Origin: Falsiroseomonas sp051860665 | Lineage (GTDB): Bacteria > Pseudomonadota > Alphaproteobacteria > Acetobacterales > Acetobacteraceae | Assembly: GCF_051860665.1 (NCBI RefSeq) | Contig: NZ_JBHYDM010000018.1 | Location: 1 to 64,000 of the forward strand | Length of the DNA: 64,000 bases | Direction of reading: 5' to 3' | In this document: positions 42,176 through 50,567 of the stretch, piece by piece | How positions within the stretch are numbered: position 1 is the first letter of the stretch | How the letters are laid out: every line of letters starts with the position of its first letter | Notes under the pieces: model-generated | Database searches by the model: none | What the model saw: only the letters and a program-made list of their open reading frames with translations | What the model was told of the DNA's origin: nothing | Made by a program: the position numbers and the translations under genes

Positions 42176-43075
42176 TCAATCGCCGGTCAGTGACGCGACG
42201 GCCGCGGCGACCGATGCGACGAAGCGTTCGATCCAGCCCATCTGGTCGCCCGTGCGCCAGGCATAGGCGCTGAAGGAGAAATCGATCTCGGGCTCGAAGG
42301 CGCGGCTCGCGCCGCCGGACGCCTCATGGGCGCGGGCGGTCATCGGATCGACGATGGCGCAGCCGAAGCCGGCCTGGACGAGCTGCGCCGCGGAGAAGGC
42401 CTGCATCGTCTCGATCGCGACGTGGAAGGGCACGCCGCGCTGGGCAAAGGCCTGTTCGGTCTCCACCCGCATCACCGAATGGGCCGCCAGTGCGACGATC
42501 GGCTCGCCCGCCAGCAACTCCGGTGTCAGCGCCCGGCTGCCACGCGCAAGGCGATGTGCGGCCGGGAGGATGACGCGCCCGCGCATCGGGAAGCTTGCGA
42601 CCTGCCGGCCGATCTCGGGCGCGGGTGCGATCGAGGCGAAGGCCAGGTCGCAGCGCCGCTGGGCGAGCAGGCTGAGGGCCTGCTGCGACGGCACGATGTG
42701 CAGATGCACCACCGGGGCGTCGCGCAAGGCCTGGAATCCTCGCAACACCTCGGGCAGGAGCGTATTGCCCAGCGCCGGGATGGTGGCGACCGAAAGCACC
42801 TGCGAATGACGCGCGCGGATCCGCTCCGCCGTATCGAGCACGCGCGCCAGGCCGAGGAAGGACCGTTCGACCTCGTCATGAAGCTCGATGCCTTCGCTCG
42901 TCGCGGTCATGCGCGTGCCGCGCCGGTCGAACAGGCGCAGGCCCAGCCCCGCTTCGAGATCCGCCAGCAGGCGACTCACCGAAGGCTGGGAAATGTTCAG
43001 CATGCCGGCCGCACGCGTGACGCTGCCAGTCTGCATCACCGCGCGGAATGCCTCGACCATGCGATGGGTGACCAT
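42176..43075 (-). CDS. LysR family transcriptional regulator
   Basis: 299-residue LTTR with helix-turn-helix HRMVEAFRAVMQTGSVTRAA, then SQPSVSRLLADLEAGLGLRL. The effector domain begins near residue 95 (LSVATIPALGNTLLPEVLRG), of the kind seen in opine and aromatic regulators. ATG 43075 gives the standard length and leaves the inverted repeat at 43096-43125 outside the gene; ATG 43099 is possible. It is divergent from the Bug/RraA/dehydrogenase operon at 43219 and is its likely regulator. Confidence 0.85.
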   Translation of the reverse strand: MVTHRMVEAFRAVMQTGSVTRAAGMLNISQPSVSRLLADLEAGLGLRLFDRRGTRMTATSEGIELHDEVERSFLGLARVLDTAERIRARHSQVLSVATIPALGNTLLPEVLRGFQALRDAPVVHLHIVPSQQALSLLAQRRCDLAFASIAPAPEIGRQVASFPMRGRVILPAAHRLARGSRALTPELLAGEPIVALAAHSVMRVETEQAFAQRGVPFHVAIETMQAFSAAQLVQAGFGCAIVDPMTARAHEASGGASRAFEPEIDFSFSAYAWRTGDQMGWIERFVASVAAAVASLTGD

Positions 43076-43095
43076 GCCTGACGCCCGACTTGATA

Positions 43096-43125
43096 GCATT
43101 TCTGCATAGATAGACGAAGAAATGC
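43096..43125. promoter_or_regulatory. Inverted repeat GCATTTC-N16-GAAATGC, candidate LysR site
   Basis: GCATTTC (43096-43102) and GAAATGC (43119-43125) are perfect inverted arms with a 16-base AT-rich spacer, nested inside a wider GATAG...CTATC pair (43092-43139). Position between divergent LysR and Bug genes fits a regulator site, though the spacing is longer than a simple T-N11-A box. Confidence 0.45.
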
Positions 43126-43218
43126 GATTGGACACTATCCGGGCTTCGCCGTGATGATCGTGTGACGGTGCCAGGGGCGTGGCACGCCCCGGCGGTGCTT
43201 CACAGGAGATCATGTCCA

Positions 43219-44202
43219 GTGCCCATCAACAGGAGAAGCCTGCTGGCCGCGGCCAGCGCGAGCCTGGCCATGCCCGCCCTTGCCGTGCCTGCCCGGGCCC
43301 AATCCGGCGGAACGGGACCGATCCGGCTCATCGTGCCCTTCGCGCCGGGTGGTTCGGTCGATGTGCTGGCCCGCCTGATGGCGCCGCATATGGCTGAGCG
43401 GCTGCGCCAGGAGGTGGTGGTGGAGAACCGCACCGGTGCGGCCGGACTCATCGCGGCGGAGAATGTGGTGCAGTCGCCGGCGAACGGGACCAGCCTTCTG
43501 GTCGCCTCCGGCGGCCAGGTGACCATCGCCGCGGCGCTGGCGCCGAATCTCAGCTTCGATCCGATGCGCGATCTGGTGCCCGTCACGCATCTGGTGGATG
43601 CGCCCTATATCTTTTCCGCCGGCCCGTCGCTGCGCCAGCCGGGGCTGAACGAGATGATCGCCGAGACCAAGGCGCGGCCCCGCAGCATCACCTATGCCTC
43701 GCCGGGCATCGGCTCGGTCACGCATCTGATGATGGAGATCCTCAACCAGGAAACCGGCGCCGGCTTCCTGCACGTGCCGTATCGCGGCACCGGGCAGGCG
43801 ATGGCGGATCTGATGTCCGGCCGTGTCGACATGACGCTGGGCTCCGTCGCCTCCGTGAAGCCGGCGCTGGACCGGCGGGAGTTGCGCGCCATCGCCGCGG
43901 CCGGTCCTGTGCGCCTGGCGCAATATCCCGATGTGCCGACGACGACGGAGCTGGGCATTCCCGGCATGGATGTGCGCGTCTGGATCGGGCTCGTCGCCCG
44001 CGTCGGCACACCGGCCTCGGCCATCGCGCGGGTGGATGAGGTGGTGCGCGCGGTCATGGCGCTGCCGGCGCTGCAGGCGCGGCTGGAGCCCTTGATCCTG
44101 GTCCCGGTCGGCGAGGGGCCCGCCGCCTTCGGGGCGACGCTGGCCGATGATGCGGCGCGCTGGAAGCGTGTGATCACGCGCGGGAACATCAGCCTCAACT
44201 GA
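43219..44202 (+). CDS. Bug/TctC family substrate-binding protein
   Basis: 327-residue periplasmic protein with signal RRSLLAAASASLAMPALAV ending near PARAQ. The family core is GPIRLIVPFAPGGSVDVLAR, with loop NRTGAAGLIAAENVV. The start is uncertain: GTG 43219 follows AGGAG by 11 bases and gives a clean signal peptide, whereas a GTG at 43162 adds 19 unlikely residues. It is the first gene of a hydroxy-acid operon, so a 2-hydroxy or keto acid is its probable ligand. Confidence 0.86.
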   Translation: MPINRRSLLAAASASLAMPALAVPARAQSGGTGPIRLIVPFAPGGSVDVLARLMAPHMAERLRQEVVVENRTGAAGLIAAENVVQSPANGTSLLVASGGQVTIAAALAPNLSFDPMRDLVPVTHLVDAPYIFSAGPSLRQPGLNEMIAETKARPRSITYASPGIGSVTHLMMEILNQETGAGFLHVPYRGTGQAMADLMSGRVDMTLGSVASVKPALDRRELRAIAAAGPVRLAQYPDVPTTTELGIPGMDVRVWIGLVARVGTPASAIARVDEVVRAVMALPALQARLEPLILVPVGEGPAAFGATLADDAARWKRVITRGNISLN

Positions 44203-44236
44203 CGCAGGGCGGAGCCCCGCCGCAAGGACGATACGC

Positions 44237-44914
44237 ATGGATACCGAAGCAACCATCGCCACGCTGCGACGATACGACACGCCCACCGTCTGGAACGCCC
44301 TGACCAGGCTGCGCGGCCACAGCGTCGAGGGGCTGACCCTCGGCCGGCCGATCGCGAGCGATCCCGCCATGCGCATGGTGGGCCATGCGGTGACGGCGCG
44401 CATGACATCCGACCGGCCCGCGCCACTGGCCCAGGCCGAGAAGGACGCGATCCGCTTTGGCTACTACCGCATGGTGGATCGCGGCCCTGGCCCATGCATC
44501 GTTGTGATGCAGGATGTCGGCGAACGTCCTGGGCTCGGGGCGATCTGGGGGGAGGTGCATGCGGCGATCCATCGTGGCCTCGGCTGCGCGGGCGTCATCA
44601 CCAATGGCGCCATGCGTGACCTTCATGCCGTGGACGGCTTTCCGATCCTCGCCGGTAGCATCTGCCTCGGCAATGGCTTCACGCAGATCCGCGGCTTCGG
44701 CGAACCGGTGACCGTCTTCGGCCTCACCGTGCATCCGGGCGACCTGATCCATGCCGACCGGCATGGCGCGATGATCGTGCCGCCCGAGCATGTCGCGGCA
44801 CTTCCGGACGCGATCGAGGATCTGCTCGCGGATGAACAGGCGATGATCGACGCCACAAGGGCGGCCGGCTTCGATGCCGAGGCGCTCATCTCCCTCTGGC
44901 AGAAGACCCACTGA
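44237..44914 (+). CDS. RraA-like family protein (putative 4-hydroxy-4-methyl-2-oxoglutarate aldolase fold)
   Basis: 225-residue RraA/HMG-aldolase fold protein. The active-site region is GAIWGEVHAAIHRG, then GVITNGAMRDL with the conserved Arg-Asp pair, and the later VHPGDLIHADRHGAMIVP. Members cleave or decarboxylate 2-oxo acids with a divalent metal (HMG aldolase, oxaloacetate decarboxylase); E. coli RraA instead binds RNase E. Operon placement with dehydrogenases favours a catabolic aldolase. Its stop shares a base with the next ATG. Confidence 0.82.
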   Translation: MDTEATIATLRRYDTPTVWNALTRLRGHSVEGLTLGRPIASDPAMRMVGHAVTARMTSDRPAPLAQAEKDAIRFGYYRMVDRGPGPCIVVMQDVGERPGLGAIWGEVHAAIHRGLGCAGVITNGAMRDLHAVDGFPILAGSICLGNGFTQIRGFGEPVTVFGLTVHPGDLIHADRHGAMIVPPEHVAALPDAIEDLLADEQAMIDATRAAGFDAEALISLWQKTH

Positions 44915-45930
44915 TGAAGATCCTGGTCATCGATCCCCTCTACGACACCCTGCCCGATGTCGAGGAAGCCGCGGCCGGCCCTGGCGTCGAGCTGATGTTC
45001 CGGCGTTCGGTGCAGGGCACGCTGCCGGACCCTGGCGACTATGCCGATGCGGATGCGGTGCTGAACTGCCGTAGCGCGCACCGGCTTCCGGCCGAGATCA
45101 TCGCCAGGCTCGACCGCTGCCGCTGCATCGCGCAGGGCGGCGTCGGCTATGGCCATGTCGATCTCAAGGCGGCCGGTGAGCGTGGCATTCCGGTGATCAA
45201 CACGCCGGACTACGGCACGACGGAGGTCGCGGACCATGCGGTCGCCCTGTCGCTGGCGCTGCTGCGCGGCGTCCAGGCCTATGACCGCCGGCTGCGTCGT
45301 TCCAATGACAGCTGGGATGCGAGGCTGCTGAAGACCGTGAAGCGGCTGGGCGAGGTGCGGGTGGGGCTGGTGGGGCTCGGCCGCATCGGCACCGCGGCGG
45401 CGCGCCGGTTCGAGGCCTTCGGCATGAAGGTCGGCTACTACGATCCGCATCTGCCCGTCGGCCACCAGCTTTCCTTCGGCTGGGAGAGGTTTGACACGCT
45501 GGATGCGCTGCTCGCACGCAGCGACCTGCTCAGCATCCACTGCCTGCTGAACGAGGAGACGCGCAGGATGGTCGATGCGCGCGCGCTGGCCCTGCTGCCC
45601 AGGGGCGCCGTGCTGGTGAATACCGCGCGTGGCGGCATCATGGATTTCGCCGCCGTGGCCGAGGCGCTGCGCAGCGGTCATCTCAATGCCGCCGGGCTCG
45701 ATGTCTTCGAGGAGGAACCGCTGGATCGCGAGGACCCGCTCACCAAGGCCTGGGCCGCCGGCGAGGAATGGCTGGATGAGCGGCTGATCCTGACGCCGCA
45801 TTCGGCCTTCTACAGCACGGCGAGCATCCTCGATATCCGTCGTCTCTCGATGACCTATCTGGTCGATTACCTGCGCAACGGCCGTCTGCGCACCTGCGTG
45901 AACGCGCAGTACCTCACGCATCCACGGTGA
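44914..45930 (+). CDS. 2-hydroxyacid dehydrogenase (C-terminal binding protein-like)
   Basis: 338-residue NAD-dependent enzyme. The NAD motif is VGLVGLGRIGTAAARRF, the catalytic Arg is in NTARGGIMD, the acid in GLDVFEEEPLD and the His in LTPHSAFYS. It is of the CtBP/phosphonate-dehydrogenase-like branch, different from the enzyme at 38422. It overlaps both neighbours (TGATG and GTGA), so it is translated with the RraA-like protein and the FMN oxidase; the three may interconvert a 2-hydroxy and a 2-keto acid before aldol cleavage. Confidence 0.85.
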   Translation: MKILVIDPLYDTLPDVEEAAAGPGVELMFRRSVQGTLPDPGDYADADAVLNCRSAHRLPAEIIARLDRCRCIAQGGVGYGHVDLKAAGERGIPVINTPDYGTTEVADHAVALSLALLRGVQAYDRRLRRSNDSWDARLLKTVKRLGEVRVGLVGLGRIGTAAARRFEAFGMKVGYYDPHLPVGHQLSFGWERFDTLDALLARSDLLSIHCLLNEETRRMVDARALALLPRGAVLVNTARGGIMDFAAVAEALRSGHLNAAGLDVFEEEPLDREDPLTKAWAAGEEWLDERLILTPHSAFYSTASILDIRRLSMTYLVDYLRNGRLRTCVNAQYLTHPR

Positions 45931-47075
45931 GGGCGCTGCCGAACAGCATCGCTGCCTTGCGCGAGGCGGCGCATCGCCATCTGCCGCGCTTCGTCGTGGA
46001 CTATCTTGAAGGCGGTGCGGGGCAGCAACGCACGCTCGCGCGCAACAGGGTAGCGCTGGATGCGCTGGCCCTTTTGCCGCGCACGCTGCGCGATGTGTCC
46101 CAGGTCGATGTCGGCACCCGCCTGTTCGGCCTTGCCATGGCGGCGCCGATCATGGTGGCGCCCACCGGGGTCGCCGGCATGATGCGGCCGGGCGCGGATG
46201 GCATGCTGGCCCGCGCGGCGGCGCGGATGGGCGTGCCCTTCATCCTCAGCGCCGCGTCGAACATGCCGGTGGAGCAGGTGGCGAAGGCCGGCGGGCAGGT
46301 GTGGATGCAGGCCTATCCGCTGCGCGACCCGGATGCGACGCAGCGGCTGATGGCGCGGGCCCAGCGGGCGGGCTGCGTCGGGCTGGTGATCACCGTCGAT
46401 ACGCCGGTCGCCGGCATCCGTCATTGGGAGGCGCGGCATTTCACGCCCTCAGGGCGCCCCCGCCTGCGCACGCGGATCGACGCGCTGCGCCATCCCGCCT
46501 GGCTGGCGGCCTCGCTGCGGCATGGGCCGCCGCGCTTTCCGAACATCGCGATGAAGCTGCCGGACGACAGTGTCCAGGCGGAGCGCAGGGCAATCAACGA
46601 GGGCAAGGATCCGGCCTTCACCTTCGAGGGCCTGGCACGGTTGCGCGACGCCTGGCGGGGACCGCTGGTGGTGAAGGGCGTGGTGCATCCGGAGGATGTG
46701 GCGCGCCTCGCCGCCCTCGGCACGGAGGCCGCCGTGCTGAGCAATCATGGCGGGCGGCAGCTGGATGGCATGGTCTCGACGGTGGAAATGCTTCCCGCCT
46801 GTCTGGCTGCGGCGAGGAGCATGCCGCTCTTGCTGGATGGCGGCATCCGCGACGGTGTCGATATCGCGAAGGTGCTGGCGCTGGGCGCCAAGGCCGTGCT
46901 GGTCGGCCGCGTGCCGCTCTATGGCGTGGCGGCCGCAGGGGAAGCCGGTGCGGCCCAGGCGATCGAAATCCTGATTCAGGAATTGCGGCGCGTGATGGCG
47001 CTGCTTGGGCAGACGCGAATTGCGGCGATGAGCGATGTCGACCACCTCGCGGCGCCGTCGTGTCCGCCGCTTTGA
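45927..47075 (+). CDS. FMN-dependent alpha-hydroxy acid oxidase/dehydrogenase
   Basis: 382-residue TIM-barrel flavoprotein of the lactate/mandelate dehydrogenase family. PIMVAPTGVAGMMRPGAD and LVITVDTPVAG line the FMN site, a Lys in LVVKGVVHPEDV contacts FMN, and the catalytic His is in SNHGGRQLDG. GGIRDGVDIAKVLALGAKA binds the phosphate. The GTG start overlaps the dehydrogenase stop. It oxidises an L-2-hydroxy acid, complementary to the D-isomer enzyme just upstream. Membrane attachment is possible in this family, but no clear segment is seen. Confidence 0.87.
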   Translation: MRALPNSIAALREAAHRHLPRFVVDYLEGGAGQQRTLARNRVALDALALLPRTLRDVSQVDVGTRLFGLAMAAPIMVAPTGVAGMMRPGADGMLARAAARMGVPFILSAASNMPVEQVAKAGGQVWMQAYPLRDPDATQRLMARAQRAGCVGLVITVDTPVAGIRHWEARHFTPSGRPRLRTRIDALRHPAWLAASLRHGPPRFPNIAMKLPDDSVQAERRAINEGKDPAFTFEGLARLRDAWRGPLVVKGVVHPEDVARLAALGTEAAVLSNHGGRQLDGMVSTVEMLPACLAAARSMPLLLDGGIRDGVDIAKVLALGAKAVLVGRVPLYGVAAAGEAGAAQAIEILIQELRRVMALLGQTRIAAMSDVDHLAAPSCPPL

Positions 47076-47144
47076 CGCGGCGGCCCGCCTGCGAGAGAAG
47101 TGACCGGGCGACATGATCGCCCCCGCACCAAGGAGACTTCGCTG

Positions 47145-48056
47145 ATGGCCTACGCCATGCCTGGTTCGCACCTGTTGAAGGGCGCCATCGACTGCCACGT
47201 CCATAGCGCGCCGCATCTGAACGGACGGTCGGTCAATGTGTTCGAATCGGTGCGCCAGGCCGCCGCCGCGGGCATGAAGGCCATCGGCATCATGGACAAC
47301 TTCCAGAACACCTCGGGCTATGCGGCCCTGGCGAATGAGGAGCTGGGCCATCTCGGCTGCTACGCCTTCGGCGGCGTCATCATGCAGCCCACCGCGGGTG
47401 GCGTGACGCTGGAAGTCGCCAAGGCCGCCATCGGCTATGGCTACGGCCCCGGCACCGGCGCCCGCTTCGTCAGCCTGCCGACGCACCACACCCGCTACAT
47501 CGCCGAACGCGAGGGCCGCAGCCCCGCCTTCCTGGAGACCACCTTCTTCGTGCCCGAGAGCGGCGAAGTACCCGAAGTGGTCTGCGCCATCATGGATCTC
47601 TGCGCCGCGAAGGATGTGGTCTTCGATTGCGGCCATGTCTCGGGGCGGGAGGCGGTACAGCTGGTGCGGGAGGCCAGGCGCCGCGGCGTGGAGCGCGTGC
47701 GGACGCATGGGTCCCGCTACACCATCGACCAGATCGGCGAGATCGTGGCGATGGGCGCCTATTGCGAATTCTCCTTCTTCATCCTGACGCATGCGACCCA
47801 GGTCGGGCTCACGCATGTGGATGAGGAGAAGCACAAGATCGCCAATGCCAGCACCATCCAGGACTTCGCGCCGCGCATCCGCGCCGCGGGCGAAAGGGCT
47901 GTGCTGTCCAGCGATGGCGGTGTCTTCCTGCTGCCGCCGCCGGTCGAGGCGTTTCGCGAGTATCTGCTGCTGGTGCAGTCCGAAGGCTTCACGGATGACG
48001 AGATCCGGCGGATGACGGCGACCAATCCTGCGGCGCTGTTCAAGCTGCCGGTCTGA
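47145..48056 (+). CDS. DUF6282-like metal-dependent hydrolase
   Basis: 303-residue amidohydrolase-like protein. GAIDCHVHSAPHL supplies the HxH metal motif near residue 20, and VRTHGSRYTIDQIGEI and VLSSDGGVFLLPPP are further conserved blocks. I recognise it as the type annotated DUF6282 or putative TIM-barrel hydrolase; no reaction is established. ATG 47145 has an AGGAGA site. The gene ends the operon starting at 43219 and is followed by a strong hairpin. Lactone or amide hydrolysis would fit the pathway but is a guess. Confidence 0.72.
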   Translation: MAYAMPGSHLLKGAIDCHVHSAPHLNGRSVNVFESVRQAAAAGMKAIGIMDNFQNTSGYAALANEELGHLGCYAFGGVIMQPTAGGVTLEVAKAAIGYGYGPGTGARFVSLPTHHTRYIAEREGRSPAFLETTFFVPESGEVPEVVCAIMDLCAAKDVVFDCGHVSGREAVQLVREARRRGVERVRTHGSRYTIDQIGEIVAMGAYCEFSFFILTHATQVGLTHVDEEKHKIANASTIQDFAPRIRAAGERAVLSSDGGVFLLPPPVEAFREYLLLVQSEGFTDDEIRRMTATNPAALFKLPV

Positions 48057-48065
48057 TGCGGCTGG

Positions 48066-48099
48066 CCGGACCGGATACGCCTCGGCGCGTCCGGTCCGG
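48066..48099. terminator. Long GC hairpin between convergent operons
   Basis: CCGGACCGGA (48066-48075) and TCCGGTCCGG (48090-48099) pair over ten bases, with a further inner CGC/GCG pair. It lies between the DUF6282-like stop and the end of the convergent Bug gene. No T-run follows; it may act on either strand with Rho or as a 3'-end stabiliser. Confidence 0.5.
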
Positions 48100-48109
48100 T
48101 CGCCGAAGA

Positions 48110-49075
48110 TCACGCGACCCGCAGGCCTGCGCCCTCGATGATGCGGGTCCACTTGGCGTCCTCCGACCGCACGAAGTCCGCGAAGGGTGCGGGCTCCAGG
48201 AAGGCGGCGCGGCAGCCCTGCGCGCCCAGCTGCGCGACCACGGTCGGAATGGCAGCGGCCTGCTTCATCGCCTCGGCCAGCTTCGCCGTCACCGCTGCCG
48301 GCACGGAGGCGGGGCCGACGATGCCCCACCAGGGTGCCACGGAGAATCCGCTCAGCGCCGCTTCGCCGATCGTCGGCACCTCCGGCGCCTGCGTCGCGCG
48401 CTGGCTGCTGGTGACGCCGAGGATCTGGATGCGCCCGGCGGCCACATTCTCCTGCACGCTGGAGAAGGCGTCGAAATAGTAGTCGATGCGGCCGGCGATC
48501 AGGTCGGCGGTGACGCCGGCGGAGCCGCGGTAGGGGATGTGCGTCGCCTGGATCCCGGCCGCGGTGTTGAAGGCCTCGGCGGTCAGGTGGCTCGTCGAGC
48601 CCTGGCCGGAGGAGCCGTAGTTCATCCGGCCGGCATTCGCCTTGCCATGGGCGATGAAGCCCACGAGGTCGGTGGGCAGGCCGTTGCGGGTCACCAGGGC
48701 GAAGGGGCCGTCGCCGATGCGGCCGATGAAGCCGAAATCCTTGAAGGGGTCGAAGGGCGTGTCGCGCTCGATTACTGGTCGATAGAAGGTGCCGGCCCCG
48801 GCGATCAGGATGGAATAGCCGTCGCCGGCCGATTTCGCGACATTGTCGGAGCCGATGGCGCCGCCGGCCCCTGCGCGAAAGTCATAGACCAGCGGCTGGC
48901 CCAGGAAGGGGACCATGGCGTCACCGATGATGCGCGCGATGTTGCCGGTCGCCCCGCCCGGCGCCCAGGGCACGACGAAGCGGATGGGGCGGCTGGGATA
49001 GGCCGCCTGGGCCTGCACGGCCGGCGCGGCCAAGGCTGCGGCCGCAGCGGCCAGTACCATTCGACGGGTTGTCAT
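48110..49075 (-). CDS. Bug/TctC family substrate-binding protein
   Basis: 321-residue periplasmic protein with signal RRMVLAAAAAALAAPAVQAQ. Family core YPSRPIRFVVPWAPGGATGN; the ligand loop is AGAGGAIGSDNVAK. ATG 49075 is chosen because the signal starts there; an in-frame ATG 18 bases upstream (MLEILRM) and the frame to 49312 add no signal character. It is divergent from the GST/RraA pair. An 11-base palindrome ATTGCAGCAAT (49125-49135) lies in the 86-base gap and could be a regulator site. Confidence 0.86.
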   Translation of the reverse strand: MTTRRMVLAAAAAALAAPAVQAQAAYPSRPIRFVVPWAPGGATGNIARIIGDAMVPFLGQPLVYDFRAGAGGAIGSDNVAKSAGDGYSILIAGAGTFYRPVIERDTPFDPFKDFGFIGRIGDGPFALVTRNGLPTDLVGFIAHGKANAGRMNYGSSGQGSTSHLTAEAFNTAAGIQATHIPYRGSAGVTADLIAGRIDYYFDAFSSVQENVAAGRIQILGVTSSQRATQAPEVPTIGEAALSGFSVAPWWGIVGPASVPAAVTAKLAEAMKQAAAIPTVVAQLGAQGCRAAFLEPAPFADFVRSEDAKWTRIIEGAGLRVA

Positions 49076-49161
49076 CCTCAAGATCTCCAGCATCCTGGGA
49101 GAGGATACTGCCCAGACCTTGTGCATTGCAGCAATATACCCCACGCGAATGGAGAAGCCGT

Positions 49162-49860
49162 ATGCGATCTGTCCTGTATTTGGGCAGTGCCTGGTCGTCA
49201 TCCTGGTCGTTGGTCGGCTGGATGGCCTGCCAGCTGGGGGGCATCGCCCCGGAGGAGGTACGGATCTTCCTGTCCCGCCCCGACAGCCCGGCCAGGCTGA
49301 AGGCCGTCTCACCCTCCGGCCGCGTGCCGTCGCTGCATGTGGGTGGTCCGGATGCGCCCATGGTGCTCTGGGACAGCCTGGCGATCGCGGAGTGGCTGTG
49401 GGAGCAGGATCCCGGCTGCGGCATCTGGCCGCAGGACCCCACCGCGCGCGCCTATGCCCGCTGTGTCGCGGCCGAGGTGCACAGCCATTTCGACGAGGTT
49501 CGCAACGGCCTGCCGATGAACCTCATCAAGCGCTGGCCGGTGCGCGATGGCCTGCCCTCCAGCGTCAAGCTGATGAACCGCCCCGGCGTGCGCGCGGGGA
49601 CGGAGCGCATGGAGGCGATGTGGCGCGATGCGCGCGCCCGCTATGGTGGCCCCTACATCGTCGGCACCAGCTTCTGCTACGCCGATGCCGCCTTCGCGCC
49701 GATGTGCAGCCGCTACGTCACCTACGGCGTGGAACTGGCAGCCGACAGCATGGACTTCATCGCGGCGCAGATGGAAAGTCCGCTGATGCGTGCCTGGCGT
49801 GACCGCGCCGAAGCTGAAGCCAAGGAAGTGGGGCGCGACATCGTGCTGCAGTATCCATGA
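49162..49860 (+). CDS. Glutathione S-transferase family protein
   Basis: 232-residue protein. The N-terminal thioredoxin-like half ends in SPSGRVPSLHV and MVLWDSLAIAEWLWEQ, the glutathione-binding SNAIL-like block. The helical C-terminal half contains YIVGTSFCYADAAFAPMCSR, the usual capping motif. A GGAGAA site precedes ATG 49162; the longer frame is unsupported. The next gene overlaps by 4 bases. It may protect against, or help open, an electrophilic intermediate of the RraA-linked pathway. Confidence 0.82.
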   Translation: MRSVLYLGSAWSSSWSLVGWMACQLGGIAPEEVRIFLSRPDSPARLKAVSPSGRVPSLHVGGPDAPMVLWDSLAIAEWLWEQDPGCGIWPQDPTARAYARCVAAEVHSHFDEVRNGLPMNLIKRWPVRDGLPSSVKLMNRPGVRAGTERMEAMWRDARARYGGPYIVGTSFCYADAAFAPMCSRYVTYGVELAADSMDFIAAQMESPLMRAWRDRAEAEAKEVGRDIVLQYP

Positions 49861-50567
49861 ACGCCTTGCCCCCTGAACTGGTGGCCAAGCTCGCGCAGGT
49901 CGCGGTGCCGACGCTGTCCGGCATCCTCTATGCCCGCGGTCTGCGCACGCGCTTCCTGCATGGCATCGCGCCCTGCAATCCCAAGGCTGCGAAGATGATC
50001 GGCCCGGCCTTCACCGTGCGGGCGATTCCGGTGCGGGAGGATCTGCGTGAGGCCGCGGCGGCGGGCCGGATCCCCAATATCCACCGCAAGGCCTTCGCCG
50101 CGGCGCCGGCCGGATCGGTGCTGGTCTGTGCCACCGGTGGCGCGGCCCTGCATGTCTCCGTGCTTGGCGACATCATCGCCACCTCCCTGCAGAAGGCGGG
50201 CCTGGCCGGCGCGGTGCTGGATACGGGGGTCTCCGACCTGCCGATCATGTCCAAGATGGATTTCTGCGTGCATTGCGCCGGCGGGTCTTCGCCGGTGCCC
50301 TCCGGCGCGGTGGTGATGATCGTCGATTACGACCTGCCCGTGGGCATCGCGGGCGTCGCGGTCTTCCCCGGCGACGTCATGGTGGGCGATGCCTCCGGCA
50401 CCGTCTGCATCCCGCGCGAGATCGCCGAGGAGGTCGCCGACGCCGCCATCGAGAAGGAGCGCATGGAGGAATGGATCCTCGAGCAGATCGCCGCCGGCGC
50501 GCCGCTCGAGGGAACCTATCCGCCGGATGCGGAGACGAAGGCGCGCTTCAAGGCCGAGCGCGGCTGA
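49857..50567 (+). CDS. RraA-like family protein, variant active site
   Basis: 236-residue RraA/HMG-aldolase fold protein with GDIIATSLQKAGLAG, then AVLDTGVSDLP where active members have DGAxRD; the Arg before the catalytic Asp is Ser here. The later PVGIAGVAVFPGDVMVGD and VCIP blocks are conserved. The altered pair suggests a different reaction or a non-aldolase role. It is coupled to the GST-like gene (ATGA). Its stop is immediately followed, without spacer, by the end of the convergent Bug gene at 50568. Confidence 0.78.
   Translation: MNALPPELVAKLAQVAVPTLSGILYARGLRTRFLHGIAPCNPKAAKMIGPAFTVRAIPVREDLREAAAAGRIPNIHRKAFAAAPAGSVLVCATGGAALHVSVLGDIIATSLQKAGLAGAVLDTGVSDLPIMSKMDFCVHCAGGSSPVPSGAVVMIVDYDLPVGIAGVAVFPGDVMVGDASGTVCIPREIAEEVADAAIEKERMEEWILEQIAAGAPLEGTYPPDAETKARFKAERG

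Noticed and set aside
49125..49135. ATTGCAGCAAT palindrome as a firm operator
   Set aside because: Too short and not repeated elsewhere in a comparable position; mentioned only in the entry of the adjacent Bug gene.
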